Shown in pieces: positions 7,848-15,162 of a stretch of 47,982 nt of DNA. Position 1 is the stretch's first letter; each line of letters starts with the position of its first letter. Made by a program: the position numbers and the translations under genes. The stretch is from Candidatus Pacearchaeota archaeon (GTDB lineage: Archaea > Nanobdellota > Nanobdellia > Pacearchaeales > GW2011-AR1), in contig VGKQ01000007.1 in the NCBI GenBank assembly GCA_016866995.1, positions 1 to 47,982 on the forward strand. Direction: 5' to 3'. The notes below the pieces were generated by a model. The model saw only the letters and a list, made by a program, of their open reading frames with translations. It was not told the origin of the DNA and ran no database searches.

Positions 7848-8901
7848 TTTTTAATTTCTCCTCCAATTTTCTTTCAGCATCTCTCAAAGAGTCACCCAAA
7901 CTTAACTCCCCATGAAGTCTCATAATAGCAAAACCATTATTCATCTTTAGTAATTCTAAAATTTTAATCGCTTCTCCAAATTTACCATACCTTAAATATT
8001 CTGCGGAAGCATATTTTTGCATTAGAGGATTGTAAGTCAAAAGTTTAATGTGAGTATGTATTAGTGCTTTAGCAGTAGGAATTGATTGATATACTTCTGA
8101 TATCAATGGTGTTTCTGAAGAGGGATGTTTTACCCCTTGCCATTTAACTTTATCTGTATCTAAACTTATAACCAAAGACAAATCATCTTTAGTTAAACTT
8201 CCAACGTTTGATCCTGAAGCAGAAATTAATATCCCATTATCAACTTTTTCGCTTATAAAACCTGCAGAACCTTTGACCAGATCATTTTCAAGCAGGGATT
8301 CTCCAACAATCCTAAATTCAGAAAAATGTTCGTCCACAAGTCTAAAATATTTTTCGTCGGGTAGCAATCTCTCAGATTCATATCTTATTTTAGAAAAGCA
8401 TTGGTAAGTAGTATCTGCTATTTTTTCTAAAGGAGCCATTGTAACCTTTTCAGGAGTAATTTCTGGCCAAACAACTTGACATCCCCATTGTTGAAGAGTC
8501 TCTAAAGACCTTCCCATAATAGGATGTTCCCAAAGAGAGCGATTCATGGCTGGAGCGAAAATTACTTTTTTCTTCTTACCAATAGCACTAGCAACAACAG
8601 TTAAAGGATAACTGTCTGCTACTCCTTGAACAATTTTATTTAAAGTATTAAAAGTGCATGGGACAACTAAAACAATATCTTCTAAAGGCAATTCATTTCC
8701 ATTCTTTGAATAATCTAAAGAAACTATGTTCCCTTCTATTTCAAAATCTCTTAAATTTACTATTTGCCTAGCCATATCGGTCAAAAAAGTATAAATTCTT
8801 GCCCCCTCATTAACAAACTCTTTAATGAGATTAGGGATAATCGAACATTTTTTTGCTCCACTCATTACTAGATAAACAGTTTTATTTTCTAAAGTTTTCA
8901 T
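7837..8901 (-). CDS. Flavoprotein decarboxylase-like / class II aldolase fusion
   Basis: A 354-residue two-domain protein. Residues 1-180 look like the HFCD flavoprotein family (CoaC/Dfp, EpiD): YLVMSGAKKC at the start, VVPCTFNTLNKI, and PAMNRSLWEHP, the PxMNxxMW FMN-binding motif. Residues about 195-350 look like a class II aldolase/epimerase: GILISASGSNVGSL, then SSETPLISEVYQ, an HTH zinc pair (ALIHTHI) and a later RLHGELSLG His. I know of no standard enzyme with this fusion. It overlaps both operon neighbours by 4 and 11 nt. A coupled decarboxylation and retro-aldol step is an inference. Confidence 0.75.
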   Translation of the reverse strand: MKTLENKTVYLVMSGAKKCSIIPNLIKEFVNEGARIYTFLTDMARQIVNLRDFEIEGNIVSLDYSKNGNELPLEDIVLVVPCTFNTLNKIVQGVADSYPLTVVASAIGKKKKVIFAPAMNRSLWEHPIMGRSLETLQQWGCQVVWPEITPEKVTMAPLEKIADTTYQCFSKIRYESERLLPDEKYFRLVDEHFSEFRIVGESLLENDLVKGSAGFISEKVDNGILISASGSNVGSLTKDDLSLVISLDTDKVKWQGVKHPSSETPLISEVYQSIPTAKALIHTHIKLLTYNPLMQKYASAEYLRYGKFGEAIKILELLKMNNGFAIMRLHGELSLGDSLRDAERKLEEKLKNVR

Positions 8902-9374
8902 CTTTTTGCCTCCAATTGTCTATAATATTCATAAGCAATTATAGAAACTGCTACAGGCAGTGTTAAAAAAGGAACTTCCTTGCTAATTGGAATAGATACT
9001 ATTTCATCTAGTTTTGATATTTTTTCTCTGCTCAATCCTCCAGACTCTGATCCAAAAACAAAAATACTTTTTCCTTCTGACAGGTCTAATTCAAATACAG
9101 ACTTTTGAAAATGAGGAGAAGTTCCAATTAAATACCTTCCTCTTTCATGTAGCTCTCTAACAGCAAAGTCAAAAGTTTCAAATCTCTCAATGTACGGTAA
9201 AGAATTAATTTTCCATGATCGAACTTTTGAAGTTATTTTTCTATTCTGCATATCAACAGAATTTCCAGAAATATAGAGATCACAGTTTCTAACAGCCAAA
9301 GCTACTTGAATTATATGTGCGGCATCGTAAGGTGCTCTTAGACAATCAAATAAAAGACCTATTTTCTTTTCCAT
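8898..9374 (-). CDS. SPOUT-fold protein with altered active-site residues
   Basis: A 158-residue TrmH-like fold protein. The central IFVFGSESGGLSREKISKLDEIVSIPI is a good SPOUT motif 2. In motif 1 the Asn and catalytic Arg positions appear as Asp and Gln (APYDAAHIIQVALA). In motif 3 the Asn is Thr (LTLPVAVSIIAYEYYRQ). S-adenosylmethionine binding may be kept, but normal 2'-O-methylation is doubtful. It overlaps the FAD enzyme by 16 nt and the fusion gene by 4 nt. It may partner the second, canonical SPOUT protein of the operon. Confidence 0.75.
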   Translation of the reverse strand: MEKKIGLLFDCLRAPYDAAHIIQVALAVRNCDLYISGNSVDMQNRKITSKVRSWKINSLPYIERFETFDFAVRELHERGRYLIGTSPHFQKSVFELDLSEGKSIFVFGSESGGLSREKISKLDEIVSIPISKEVPFLTLPVAVSIIAYEYYRQLEAKR

Positions 9375-10288
9375 TTTTCTCTTAAAAATTTATTTGCGTT
9401 ATATTCTGCAATAGATCCTTGCGCAGCAGCAACTATTATTTGTTTTAAATTACCAGTGATGTCTCCTGCAGCATATATTCCGGGAATATTTGTAGCCATA
9501 TTTTGATCTACTTTTATATAACCATCTTCATTTAGGTTCAACCCTAATTTTTTAGCTAAGTCATTGTTGGGAACAAGACCAATACAAACAAATACACCAT
9601 CAGCAACTAATTTTTCTAATCCTTTTGGGCTTTTTACTGAGATTGTTGCTAAATGCTCTTCTCCCTCTAATGAGATTATTTGAGAGCTAGTTCGATACGG
9701 AATTCTAGCTTCAAAAATTTTTCTGAGATACTTTTCTTTACAATTTAACTGTGGATCTCTTTCGATAATTTCAACATCGCAGCCAAGATCTCTAAGATAA
9801 AGAGCAGTTACAGCTCCTGTATTTCTTCCTCCAACAACAAAAACCTTCTTCCCTATAAACCTCTTGCCGTCAGGAACACAATAATAAAAAACAGATTGTC
9901 CTGAAAATTTGTCTATTCCTTGAGCATTTAATTTCTTTTGTTTAGTTCCAGTACAAATTATAATAGAATCTGCTAATATACTACCATCATTAGAAAAAAT
10001 TCTAAACCCGTCATCCATTTTTATAATATCAATTACTTTTGATATTTTTGCAGAAACACTATTATTACATAAATGATCTTTAAATCTCAAAATTAAATCA
10101 GTCCCGCTAATTGAATTAAAGCCAAGATAATTATCAACTGTATAATGTGAATCAACTGAAACTCTTGGAAACCACCCCTCCCCTTGAGATTCATAAAGAA
10201 CAAAGTTTAGACTGTCATTTCTTGCATTTAAGGCTACAGACATTCCAGCAGGACCTGCACCAATTATAGCTAAGTCGTATCTTTCCAT
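9359..10288 (-). CDS. Thioredoxin-reductase-like FAD/NAD(P) oxidoreductase lacking CxxC
   Basis: A 309-residue two-dinucleotide-domain flavoprotein. The FAD site is IIGAGPAGMSVAL at the N-terminus, the NAD(P) site VVGGRNTGAVTALYL in the middle, and the FAD-closing motif GIYAAGDITGN near the end. Where thioredoxin reductases have CATCDG this protein has YCVPDG, so the redox cysteine pair is absent. It more likely acts as a ferredoxin/NAD(P) reductase-like or small-molecule oxidoreductase. It follows the first methyltransferase by 1 nt in the cargo operon. Confidence 0.85.
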   Translation of the reverse strand: MERYDLAIIGAGPAGMSVALNARNDSLNFVLYESQGEGWFPRVSVDSHYTVDNYLGFNSISGTDLILRFKDHLCNNSVSAKISKVIDIIKMDDGFRIFSNDGSILADSIIICTGTKQKKLNAQGIDKFSGQSVFYYCVPDGKRFIGKKVFVVGGRNTGAVTALYLRDLGCDVEIIERDPQLNCKEKYLRKIFEARIPYRTSSQIISLEGEEHLATISVKSPKGLEKLVADGVFVCIGLVPNNDLAKKLGLNLNEDGYIKVDQNMATNIPGIYAAGDITGNLKQIIVAAAQGSIAEYNANKFLREKWKRK

Positions 10289-10289
10289 G

Positions 10290-11012
10290 TTATTTTCTCC
10301 CAGTTATTATTATCGGATCGGAAGTAATATCTACTCTATCTCTACCTTTAAAATAATTTTTAATGGCATTCACATCTTCGTTTCTAACTTCATCTAAAAA
10401 AGGGAACATATTTATGATTTTTAAAATATCTTCGAGAGAATAACTTCTTTTAATAAATAGTTCCTTTAATAATAAATTTTTAAAACCAACTGCCTCTAAT
10501 CTATTAATATAAAAACTTGGCTCTCTAGCTCTTATTAGTCTTCCTCTAAAAAGATCTGCTATTTCAATTAAGCCCTTACCTTGCCCATACTCTCTGAAAA
10601 AGAACATACCGCCCTTTCTTAAAACACGATATACTTCTGACTCTGAGAAATTAGTAACATTTTTAGCAGTAACAGCATTGAAATAATTTGATTGAAATGG
10701 CAAATTAAAATTATCTCCTAAAACAACTGCTATGGGCAATCCTTTAACTCTTCCTCTTGCTTTTGATAACATTTCTTCTGAGTTATCTAAGCCACACAAT
10801 TCTGAGTACCTATTTGTATATCTTCTTGCTAATTGTTCTAAAACAAAGGCATCTCCAGTACCAATATCAAGTATTCTATCTCCTTCCTGTGTGTTTTCAA
10901 ATATCAATTTAAAGAAAAATTCATTAATATCATAAGAACCTTCTATTCTGCTTCTAAAAAATTCTTCTCTAGCTTCAGCTCTAGATGAATTATAAAATTT
11001 TGGGATGCTCAT
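10290..11012 (-). CDS. Class I SAM methyltransferase, first gene of cargo operon
   Basis: A 240-residue methyltransferase with motif I ILDIGTGDAFVLEQL, CGLDNSEEML, GDNFNLPF and a VLRKGGMFFFRE beta-strand 5. The ATG at 11012 is chosen over an upstream in-frame GTG at 11030 because a TATA-like ATTTAAAT is centred about 26 nt before it, giving a leaderless start. It heads an eight-gene unit whose members overlap or are 1-34 nt apart. The substrate is unknown. Confidence 0.83.
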   Translation of the reverse strand: MSIPKFYNSSRAEAREEFFRSRIEGSYDINEFFFKLIFENTQEGDRILDIGTGDAFVLEQLARRYTNRYSELCGLDNSEEMLSKARGRVKGLPIAVVLGDNFNLPFQSNYFNAVTAKNVTNFSESEVYRVLRKGGMFFFREYGQGKGLIEIADLFRGRLIRAREPSFYINRLEAVGFKNLLLKELFIKRSYSLEDILKIINMFPFLDEVRNEDVNAIKNYFKGRDRVDITSDPIIITGRK

Positions 11013-11034
11013 GTTATTATAATTTAACACAAGT

Positions 11035-11042
11035 ATTTAAAT
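11035..11042 (-). promoter_or_regulatory. TATA-like promoter of the cargo operon
   Basis: ATTTAAAT is centred about 26 nt upstream of the ATG at 11012, the expected archaeal TATA position for a leaderless message. It lies inside the right end of the transposon, so the element brings its own promoter for the cargo. Confidence 0.6.
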
Positions 11043-11137
11043 TTTACTACTTTAAAATTATGAATATTTTTATAATCAATGATTTTACTTACCTAAAGTT
11101 CAAATTAGAATTAAAAGTTAATTATTTTAAATAAGAA

Positions 11138-11161
11138 GAAGTCCCGTTAACTTAACAATGC
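11138..11161 (-). repeat. Right terminal inverted repeat of the transposon
   Basis: Read on the minus strand this is GCATTGTTAAGTTAA, then C, then GGGACTTC. It matches the left end at 23 of 24 positions. Confidence 0.88.
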
Positions 11162-11172
11162 TGCAAAATTGT
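11162..11172. repeat. Right copy of 11-bp target-site duplication
   Basis: TGCAAAATTGT, identical and in the same orientation to 4229-4239, begins at the base after the right inverted repeat. Confidence 0.85.
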
Positions 11173-11194
11173 AATATAATCAGAAAATAATTAT

Positions 11195-11380
11195 TTAACT
11201 TCCTATCCATTTCCAGAATATTCCAGCCATAATAATAAAACCTATTCCAACTAAGAGAATACCTAATATAATAACAACCCCTGCATTTATTCCCTGAAAT
11301 AATAAAGCAATTCCTAAAAAGAATAAAAAAATCCCTATTATAAATAAAATTAATCCAATTAATGCCTTTGAAACCATCAT
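11195..11380 (-). CDS. Small two-helix membrane protein
   Basis: A 61-residue, almost wholly hydrophobic protein with two predicted transmembrane helices (about residues 6-28 and 32-54) joined by a short QGINAG turn. It ends in FWKWIGS. No family is recognised. It is the first host gene to the right of the transposon. Confidence 0.6.
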   Translation of the reverse strand: MMVSKALIGLILFIIGIFLFFLGIALLFQGINAGVVIILGILLVGIGFIIMAGIFWKWIGS

Positions 11381-11462
11381 TAATTTAGTAGAATTAAAAA
11401 TTTAAATCTTTCTATTTAGCTATTCAAAACCCTTAAATATACCTTGAAATTAAGAAAATTAT

Positions 11463-11547
11463 GCCTCAGTAGCTCAGCAGGTTAGAGCGCGACATTGGTA
11501 TCAAAACAAAAATGTCGAGGTCGGGAGTTCGATTCTCCCCTGAGGCT
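11463..11547 (+). tRNA. tRNA-Thr (GGT) with 11-nt intron
   Basis: The acceptor is GCCTCAG/CTGAGGC with discriminator T, the D-arm GCTC/GAGC, the anticodon stem CGACA/TGTCG and the T-arm GGGAG-TTCGATT-CTCCC. The loop reads TTGGTA, then 11 extra nt (TCAAAACAAAA), then A, so the intron sits after position 37 as is usual in archaea. The anticodon is GGT. Confidence 0.9.
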
Positions 11548-11583
11548 TATCAGAAAAGTTTAAATTTAAATTTTGTATTAATT

Positions 11584-12150
11584 ATGGATAAAAAAGAAAG
11601 TAGAAGAAATGAAGCAATAGCCTTTATCGACGAAGAATTGGCTAAAATGGAAATAGAAAGCGAAGGATATATAGTTGTAAAAGTTACTGACAATATTTAT
11701 CACAATTTAAATTATAAATTAATAAAAGAGAATTTTAGTAGAGAATCAGATAATATCCTCTCTATTTTATCATCTCTCATTGATAGAAAATTACAAATGC
11801 CTGATTTTATTTGTAAACACCTAAAAACTAATCAAATAATCTTCGTAGAGTTTAAAGATTGGTACAAAACAAAATTTAAATTAAGCCAAGTAGAACAAAA
11901 GAAAACCCTTTCAGAAATAAGCAGATTGGGAGGGTATCTTGTAATGATTATAAACAAGCCCAGCTTATTTAAGATATATGAGGAATACTTTAAAGAGAGA
12001 TTGCCTTTGAATGAAGAGATAGTTGAAAAAATTTTATATCTAAAAAGAAAATTTGGAACTCTTACCAAAGATATAAAACAAATACTTAACAATGCAGTTC
12101 CAAAAGTTGAAACTAAAGGATATAAATTAATTGATGATATTAGAGAATAA
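11584..12150 (+). CDS. PD-(D/E)XK nuclease-like protein
   Basis: A 188-residue protein. The frame is open back into the tRNA, but the ATG at 11584 is the sensible start. It shows MPDFICK, then 14-16 residues on IIFVEFKDW (the D...ExK pattern), then SQVEQKKTLSEISRLGGYLVMII. The last part resembles the Q/G-containing helix-strand of VRR-NUC and Holliday-resolvase-like nucleases. It could be a restriction, repair or recombination nuclease. It lies 36 nt after tRNA-Thr and converges on purA. Confidence 0.6.
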   Translation: MDKKESRRNEAIAFIDEELAKMEIESEGYIVVKVTDNIYHNLNYKLIKENFSRESDNILSILSSLIDRKLQMPDFICKHLKTNQIIFVEFKDWYKTKFKLSQVEQKKTLSEISRLGGYLVMIINKPSLFKIYEEYFKERLPLNEEIVEKILYLKRKFGTLTKDIKQILNNAVPKVETKGYKLIDDIRE

Positions 12151-12153
12151 AAA

Positions 12154-13665
12154 TTAACTTCTTATAATAGTCTGATTTCTGTCAGGCCCCATTGATAAAA
12201 TTCTTGCTCTGACTCCTGCCTCTTTTTCAATAAACTCAACAACATCTCTCAATTTTTGAGGAAGAGCATCATAATCTTTTATATCAGCAGTGGGGGTTTT
12301 CCAGCCACGAAATTTTGTATATAATGGCTGGCAGTGTCTCAAAACTTCTGCATCAGGAATTGCAACCTCTAATAAATCTCCTCTTTTTAAAGTTCTTCTA
12401 CCAAGCTGATAGTTATCTCCCTGATAAATATAACCATGACAAATTTTAATTGTGTCTGCTGTATCAAACACTTGTAATTTTGTAAGCACAATATCACTTC
12501 CATTAACTTGAATTGCATATCTTAATAAAGGCAAGTCAAGCCATCCTGTTCTTCTCGGCCTTTTTGTTGTAGCCCCATACTCTCCCCCATCTCTCCTTAC
12601 TGCAACTCCTCTCCTAAACTCATCTGCATCATTCACGCTTGCATCTGCAAATTCTTTTTCTTCATCCTGTCTTGTATGAGACGAGCACCACTCTTCTGAT
12701 TTTTTTCCTCCAATTTCTGTTGGGAAAGGCCCTCCTCCAACTCTAGTCATATATGGAGCCTTTACAACTCCTAAAACTAAATCAACATCTTTCTCTGACA
12801 ATCCAACTCCTTTAGCTAATCCAGGAATTGAACATTCAGAACTTGTAACATACGGATAGCTTCCATAATCAATGCTTAATAATAAACCCTGAGCTCCCTC
12901 TAATAAGACTCTTTTTTCCTGTGTCCTTGCTTTTCTCACAATCTCATCAGTATCAGCAATAAAATCTTTTAATCTTTCTCCGTATTTTCTATAAGCTTCA
13001 ATAATAGCATCAATATCAAAGAAATTTTCTTGATGATAAAATGCCCCATTTTCTAGCCTAGAGTCATGCATAATCTCAAAAAAAGCCTGGCTTGTCGGGC
13101 TTATACCCATCCCTTTTAGAACAGCCACATGCATTTGCAAACTTTTCTCCAATCCGCTTCTTAAAACATCCGGATTAAGCATATCATTGACAAATAATCC
13201 TCTTCTTGCAACATGGTCTGAATAAACAGGCCCTATTCCTCTCATAGTGGTTCCTATTCTGGATTTTCCAGCAACAAGTTCTCCGAGAGCGTCTGCAACA
13301 ATATGTTGAGGAAGAACAAGTCTTCCATTATAAGCAATTCTTAGTCCATTGTAAGTTTTTCCTTTTTTCTCAAGTTTCTCAATCTCCTCAACAACTTCCC
13401 GGGGGTCAAAGGCAACGCCATTTCCTATAACATTTATTTTTCCTTCTGAATCATGCAGAATTCCTGATGGAATAATATGAAAAATAGTTTCCTCGCCTCC
13501 AATATTAATTGTATGTCCTGCATTTGCACCTCCTGTTCCCCTCACAATAAAATCAGCCCACTCAGAAGCAATCAAATCAACAATTTTTCCTTTTCCAGTA
13601 TCTCCCCACTGGTTGCATACAACTGCTACAACATTTTTTCCTGCTAAAAATTCTTCAAGTTTCAT
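12154..13665 (-). CDS. purA: Adenylosuccinate synthetase
   Basis: Converts IMP, Asp and GTP to adenylosuccinate. Residues 17-28 hold QWGDTGKGKIVD, the GDEGKGK phosphate loop with the catalytic Asp kept and Glu changed to Thr. GGANAGHTI carries the catalytic His, and SRIGTTMRGIGPVYSDHVAR and TSSECSIPGLAKGVG the IMP and GTP sites. At 503 residues it is clearly longer than most PurA proteins (about 340 in many archaea, about 430 in bacteria). It is the last gene of the seven-gene purine operon and overlaps guaB by 4 nt. Confidence 0.93.
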   Translation of the reverse strand: MKLEEFLAGKNVVAVVCNQWGDTGKGKIVDLIASEWADFIVRGTGGANAGHTINIGGEETIFHIIPSGILHDSEGKINVIGNGVAFDPREVVEEIEKLEKKGKTYNGLRIAYNGRLVLPQHIVADALGELVAGKSRIGTTMRGIGPVYSDHVARRGLFVNDMLNPDVLRSGLEKSLQMHVAVLKGMGISPTSQAFFEIMHDSRLENGAFYHQENFFDIDAIIEAYRKYGERLKDFIADTDEIVRKARTQEKRVLLEGAQGLLLSIDYGSYPYVTSSECSIPGLAKGVGLSEKDVDLVLGVVKAPYMTRVGGGPFPTEIGGKKSEEWCSSHTRQDEEKEFADASVNDADEFRRGVAVRRDGGEYGATTKRPRRTGWLDLPLLRYAIQVNGSDIVLTKLQVFDTADTIKICHGYIYQGDNYQLGRRTLKRGDLLEVAIPDAEVLRHCQPLYTKFRGWKTPTADIKDYDALPQKLRDVVEFIEKEAGVRARILSMGPDRNQTIIRS

Positions 13666-15161
13666 TTTTGAGTATAATTTGGTGCTTCTTTAGTCATTGT
13701 TATACCATGAGGATGGCCTTCTTTTACTGCTGCACTAGTTTGTCTTTTAAATCTTGCCCTTCTCCAAAGCTCTGGAATAGTTCTTGCCCCATGATAACCC
13801 ATTCCGGATTTTATCCCCCCAATAAACTGATAAACAACATCTTTCAAAGGTCCTTTTAATGGAACAGCTCCCTCAACTCCTTCTGGAACAAATTTATCTG
13901 GAGTGGATTGCTCCTGTGAATACCTTGAAGCAGTCTGATTATCAATCATTGCTCCAAGCGAACCCATCCCTCTGTAAACCTTAAATCTTGCTCCAGTCTT
14001 GTCAACAATTATGCCTCCAACAGATTCATCTGTAGCAGCAAAATTACTTCCCATCATTACACTTGAAGCGCCTGCAGCAAGAGCTTTTACAGCATCTCCT
14101 GAATGTTTTATTCCCCCATCAGCAATTGCTGTTTTTCCGTATCTTCTTGCAATTCTTGAGCAGTCATAAACAGCAGTAAGCTGAGGCACACCAACCCCTG
14201 AAACAACTCGCGTTGTACAGATTGTGCCCGGCCCTATTCCAACCTTGACAGCATTTACACCTGCTTTAATCAAATCAACAGCACCTTCACAAGTTGCAAC
14301 ATTTCCTGCAATTAATCCAAATTCATAACTTTTGAAATTTTTTCTCAATTCTCGAACAGTTCTTATAACATTTTCAGAATCTCCATGAGCAGTTCCGACA
14401 AGAAGCACATCGCACTTTGCTTCAAGTAATCTTTCAGCTCTTTCAAAGTCTAAAACTCCAACATTTGCCCCAACTCTTAATCTTCCTTCCTTGTCTCTAT
14501 TAAACATGGGAGTTCTTCCTTCAACTATTTCTTTGACATCTTTAAAACAATACAATCCTTTCAATTCTCCTGTTTTAGAAACAACAATTAACTTTGCTAC
14601 CTGGTGTTTTTTCATATAATCATATGCTTCATCAACACTCATTCTGCTTGTAGTCATGTGTGGATTTTGAACCATAAAATTTTTAACCAAATCTCTTTCA
14701 TCTGCAAACTGTGTTCTATCCTTAGTGAGTAATCCAGTAACTTTCCCTGCTTCATTTAAAACAACTAAGGTTGAAAATCTATCTTGATATTTAGCCAGAG
14801 TTTCTCTAACTTCTTTGAATGTCTGACTGTCTCGTATTGTTATTGGCTTGTCTATTAATGCATTAAAAGCATACTTTACAGCATTAACCCATGAAACTTG
14901 TTCATCTATGCTTAGAGATTTCCACAAAAATCCTAAGCCTCCTTCCATAGCAAGTTTAATTGCTAATTCTGCTTCTGTCACAGTATCCATATCTGCGCTC
15001 ACTAATGGAATTTTTAATGGAATTTCTGGAGTCAGGAGAGTATCAAGGCAGACATCTCTTGGAACAACAGAGCTTCTTCTTGGCTCAAGATAAACATCAT
15101 CAAAAGTAAATCCTTCATACTTAAAATACTGAAAAAATTTATCTGCTTGGGTTGTTCTCAT
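13662..15161 (-). CDS. guaB: IMP dehydrogenase
   Basis: Oxidises IMP to XMP, the first committed step to GMP. It is a 499-residue TIM barrel interrupted by two CBS domains (about residues 105-225). The catalytic Cys loop is [17 protein letters not shown], the phosphate site [10 protein letters not shown], and the flap region [13 protein letters not shown]. It is 1 nt downstream of purB and overlaps purA by 4 nt, so both IMP branch enzymes are co-transcribed. Confidence 0.95.
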   Translation of the reverse strand: MRTTQADKFFQYFKYEGFTFDDVYLEPRRSSVVPRDVCLDTLLTPEIPLKIPLVSADMDTVTEAELAIKLAMEGGLGFLWKSLSIDEQVSWVNAVKYAFNALIDKPITIRDSQTFKEVRETLAKYQDRFSTLVVLNEAGKVTGLLTKDRTQFADERDLVKNFMVQNPHMTTSRMSVDEAYDYMKKHQVAKLIVVSKTGELKGLYCFKDVKEIVEGRTPMFNRDKEGRLRVGANVGVLDFERAERLLEAKCDVLLVGTAHGDSENVIRTVRELRKNFKSYEFGLIAGNVATCEGAVDLIKAGVNAVKVGIGPGTICTTRVVSGVGVPQLTAVYDCSRIARRYGKTAIADGGIKHSGDAVKALAAGASSVMMGSNFAATDESVGGIIVDKTGARFKVYRGMGSLGAMIDNQTASRYSQEQSTPDKFVPEGVEGAVPLKGPLKDVVYQFIGGIKSGMGYHGARTIPELWRRARFKRQTSAAVKEGHPHGITMTKEAPNYTQK

Positions 15162-15162
15162 C

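Larger units (their letters stand above)
4240..11161. mobile_element. 6.9-kb cargo-carrying transposon with IS6-like transposase
   Basis: The element is defined by 24-bp terminal inverted repeats (23 of 24 matching) and an 11-bp direct repeat just outside them. It contains a ribbon-helix-helix gene and an IS6-like DDE transposase at the left end, and an eight-gene minus-strand operon filling the rest. No second inverted repeat is seen right after the transposase, so this is one cargo-bearing unit, not a simple IS beside unrelated genes. The intact ends and the intact transposase suggest a recent arrival. The 11-bp duplication is longer than the 8 bp usual for IS6. Confidence 0.88.

Noticed and set aside
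11512-11583. N-terminal extension of the nuclease gene into the tRNA
   Set aside because: The upstream part lies within tRNA-Thr; the ATG at 11584 fits the protein start.
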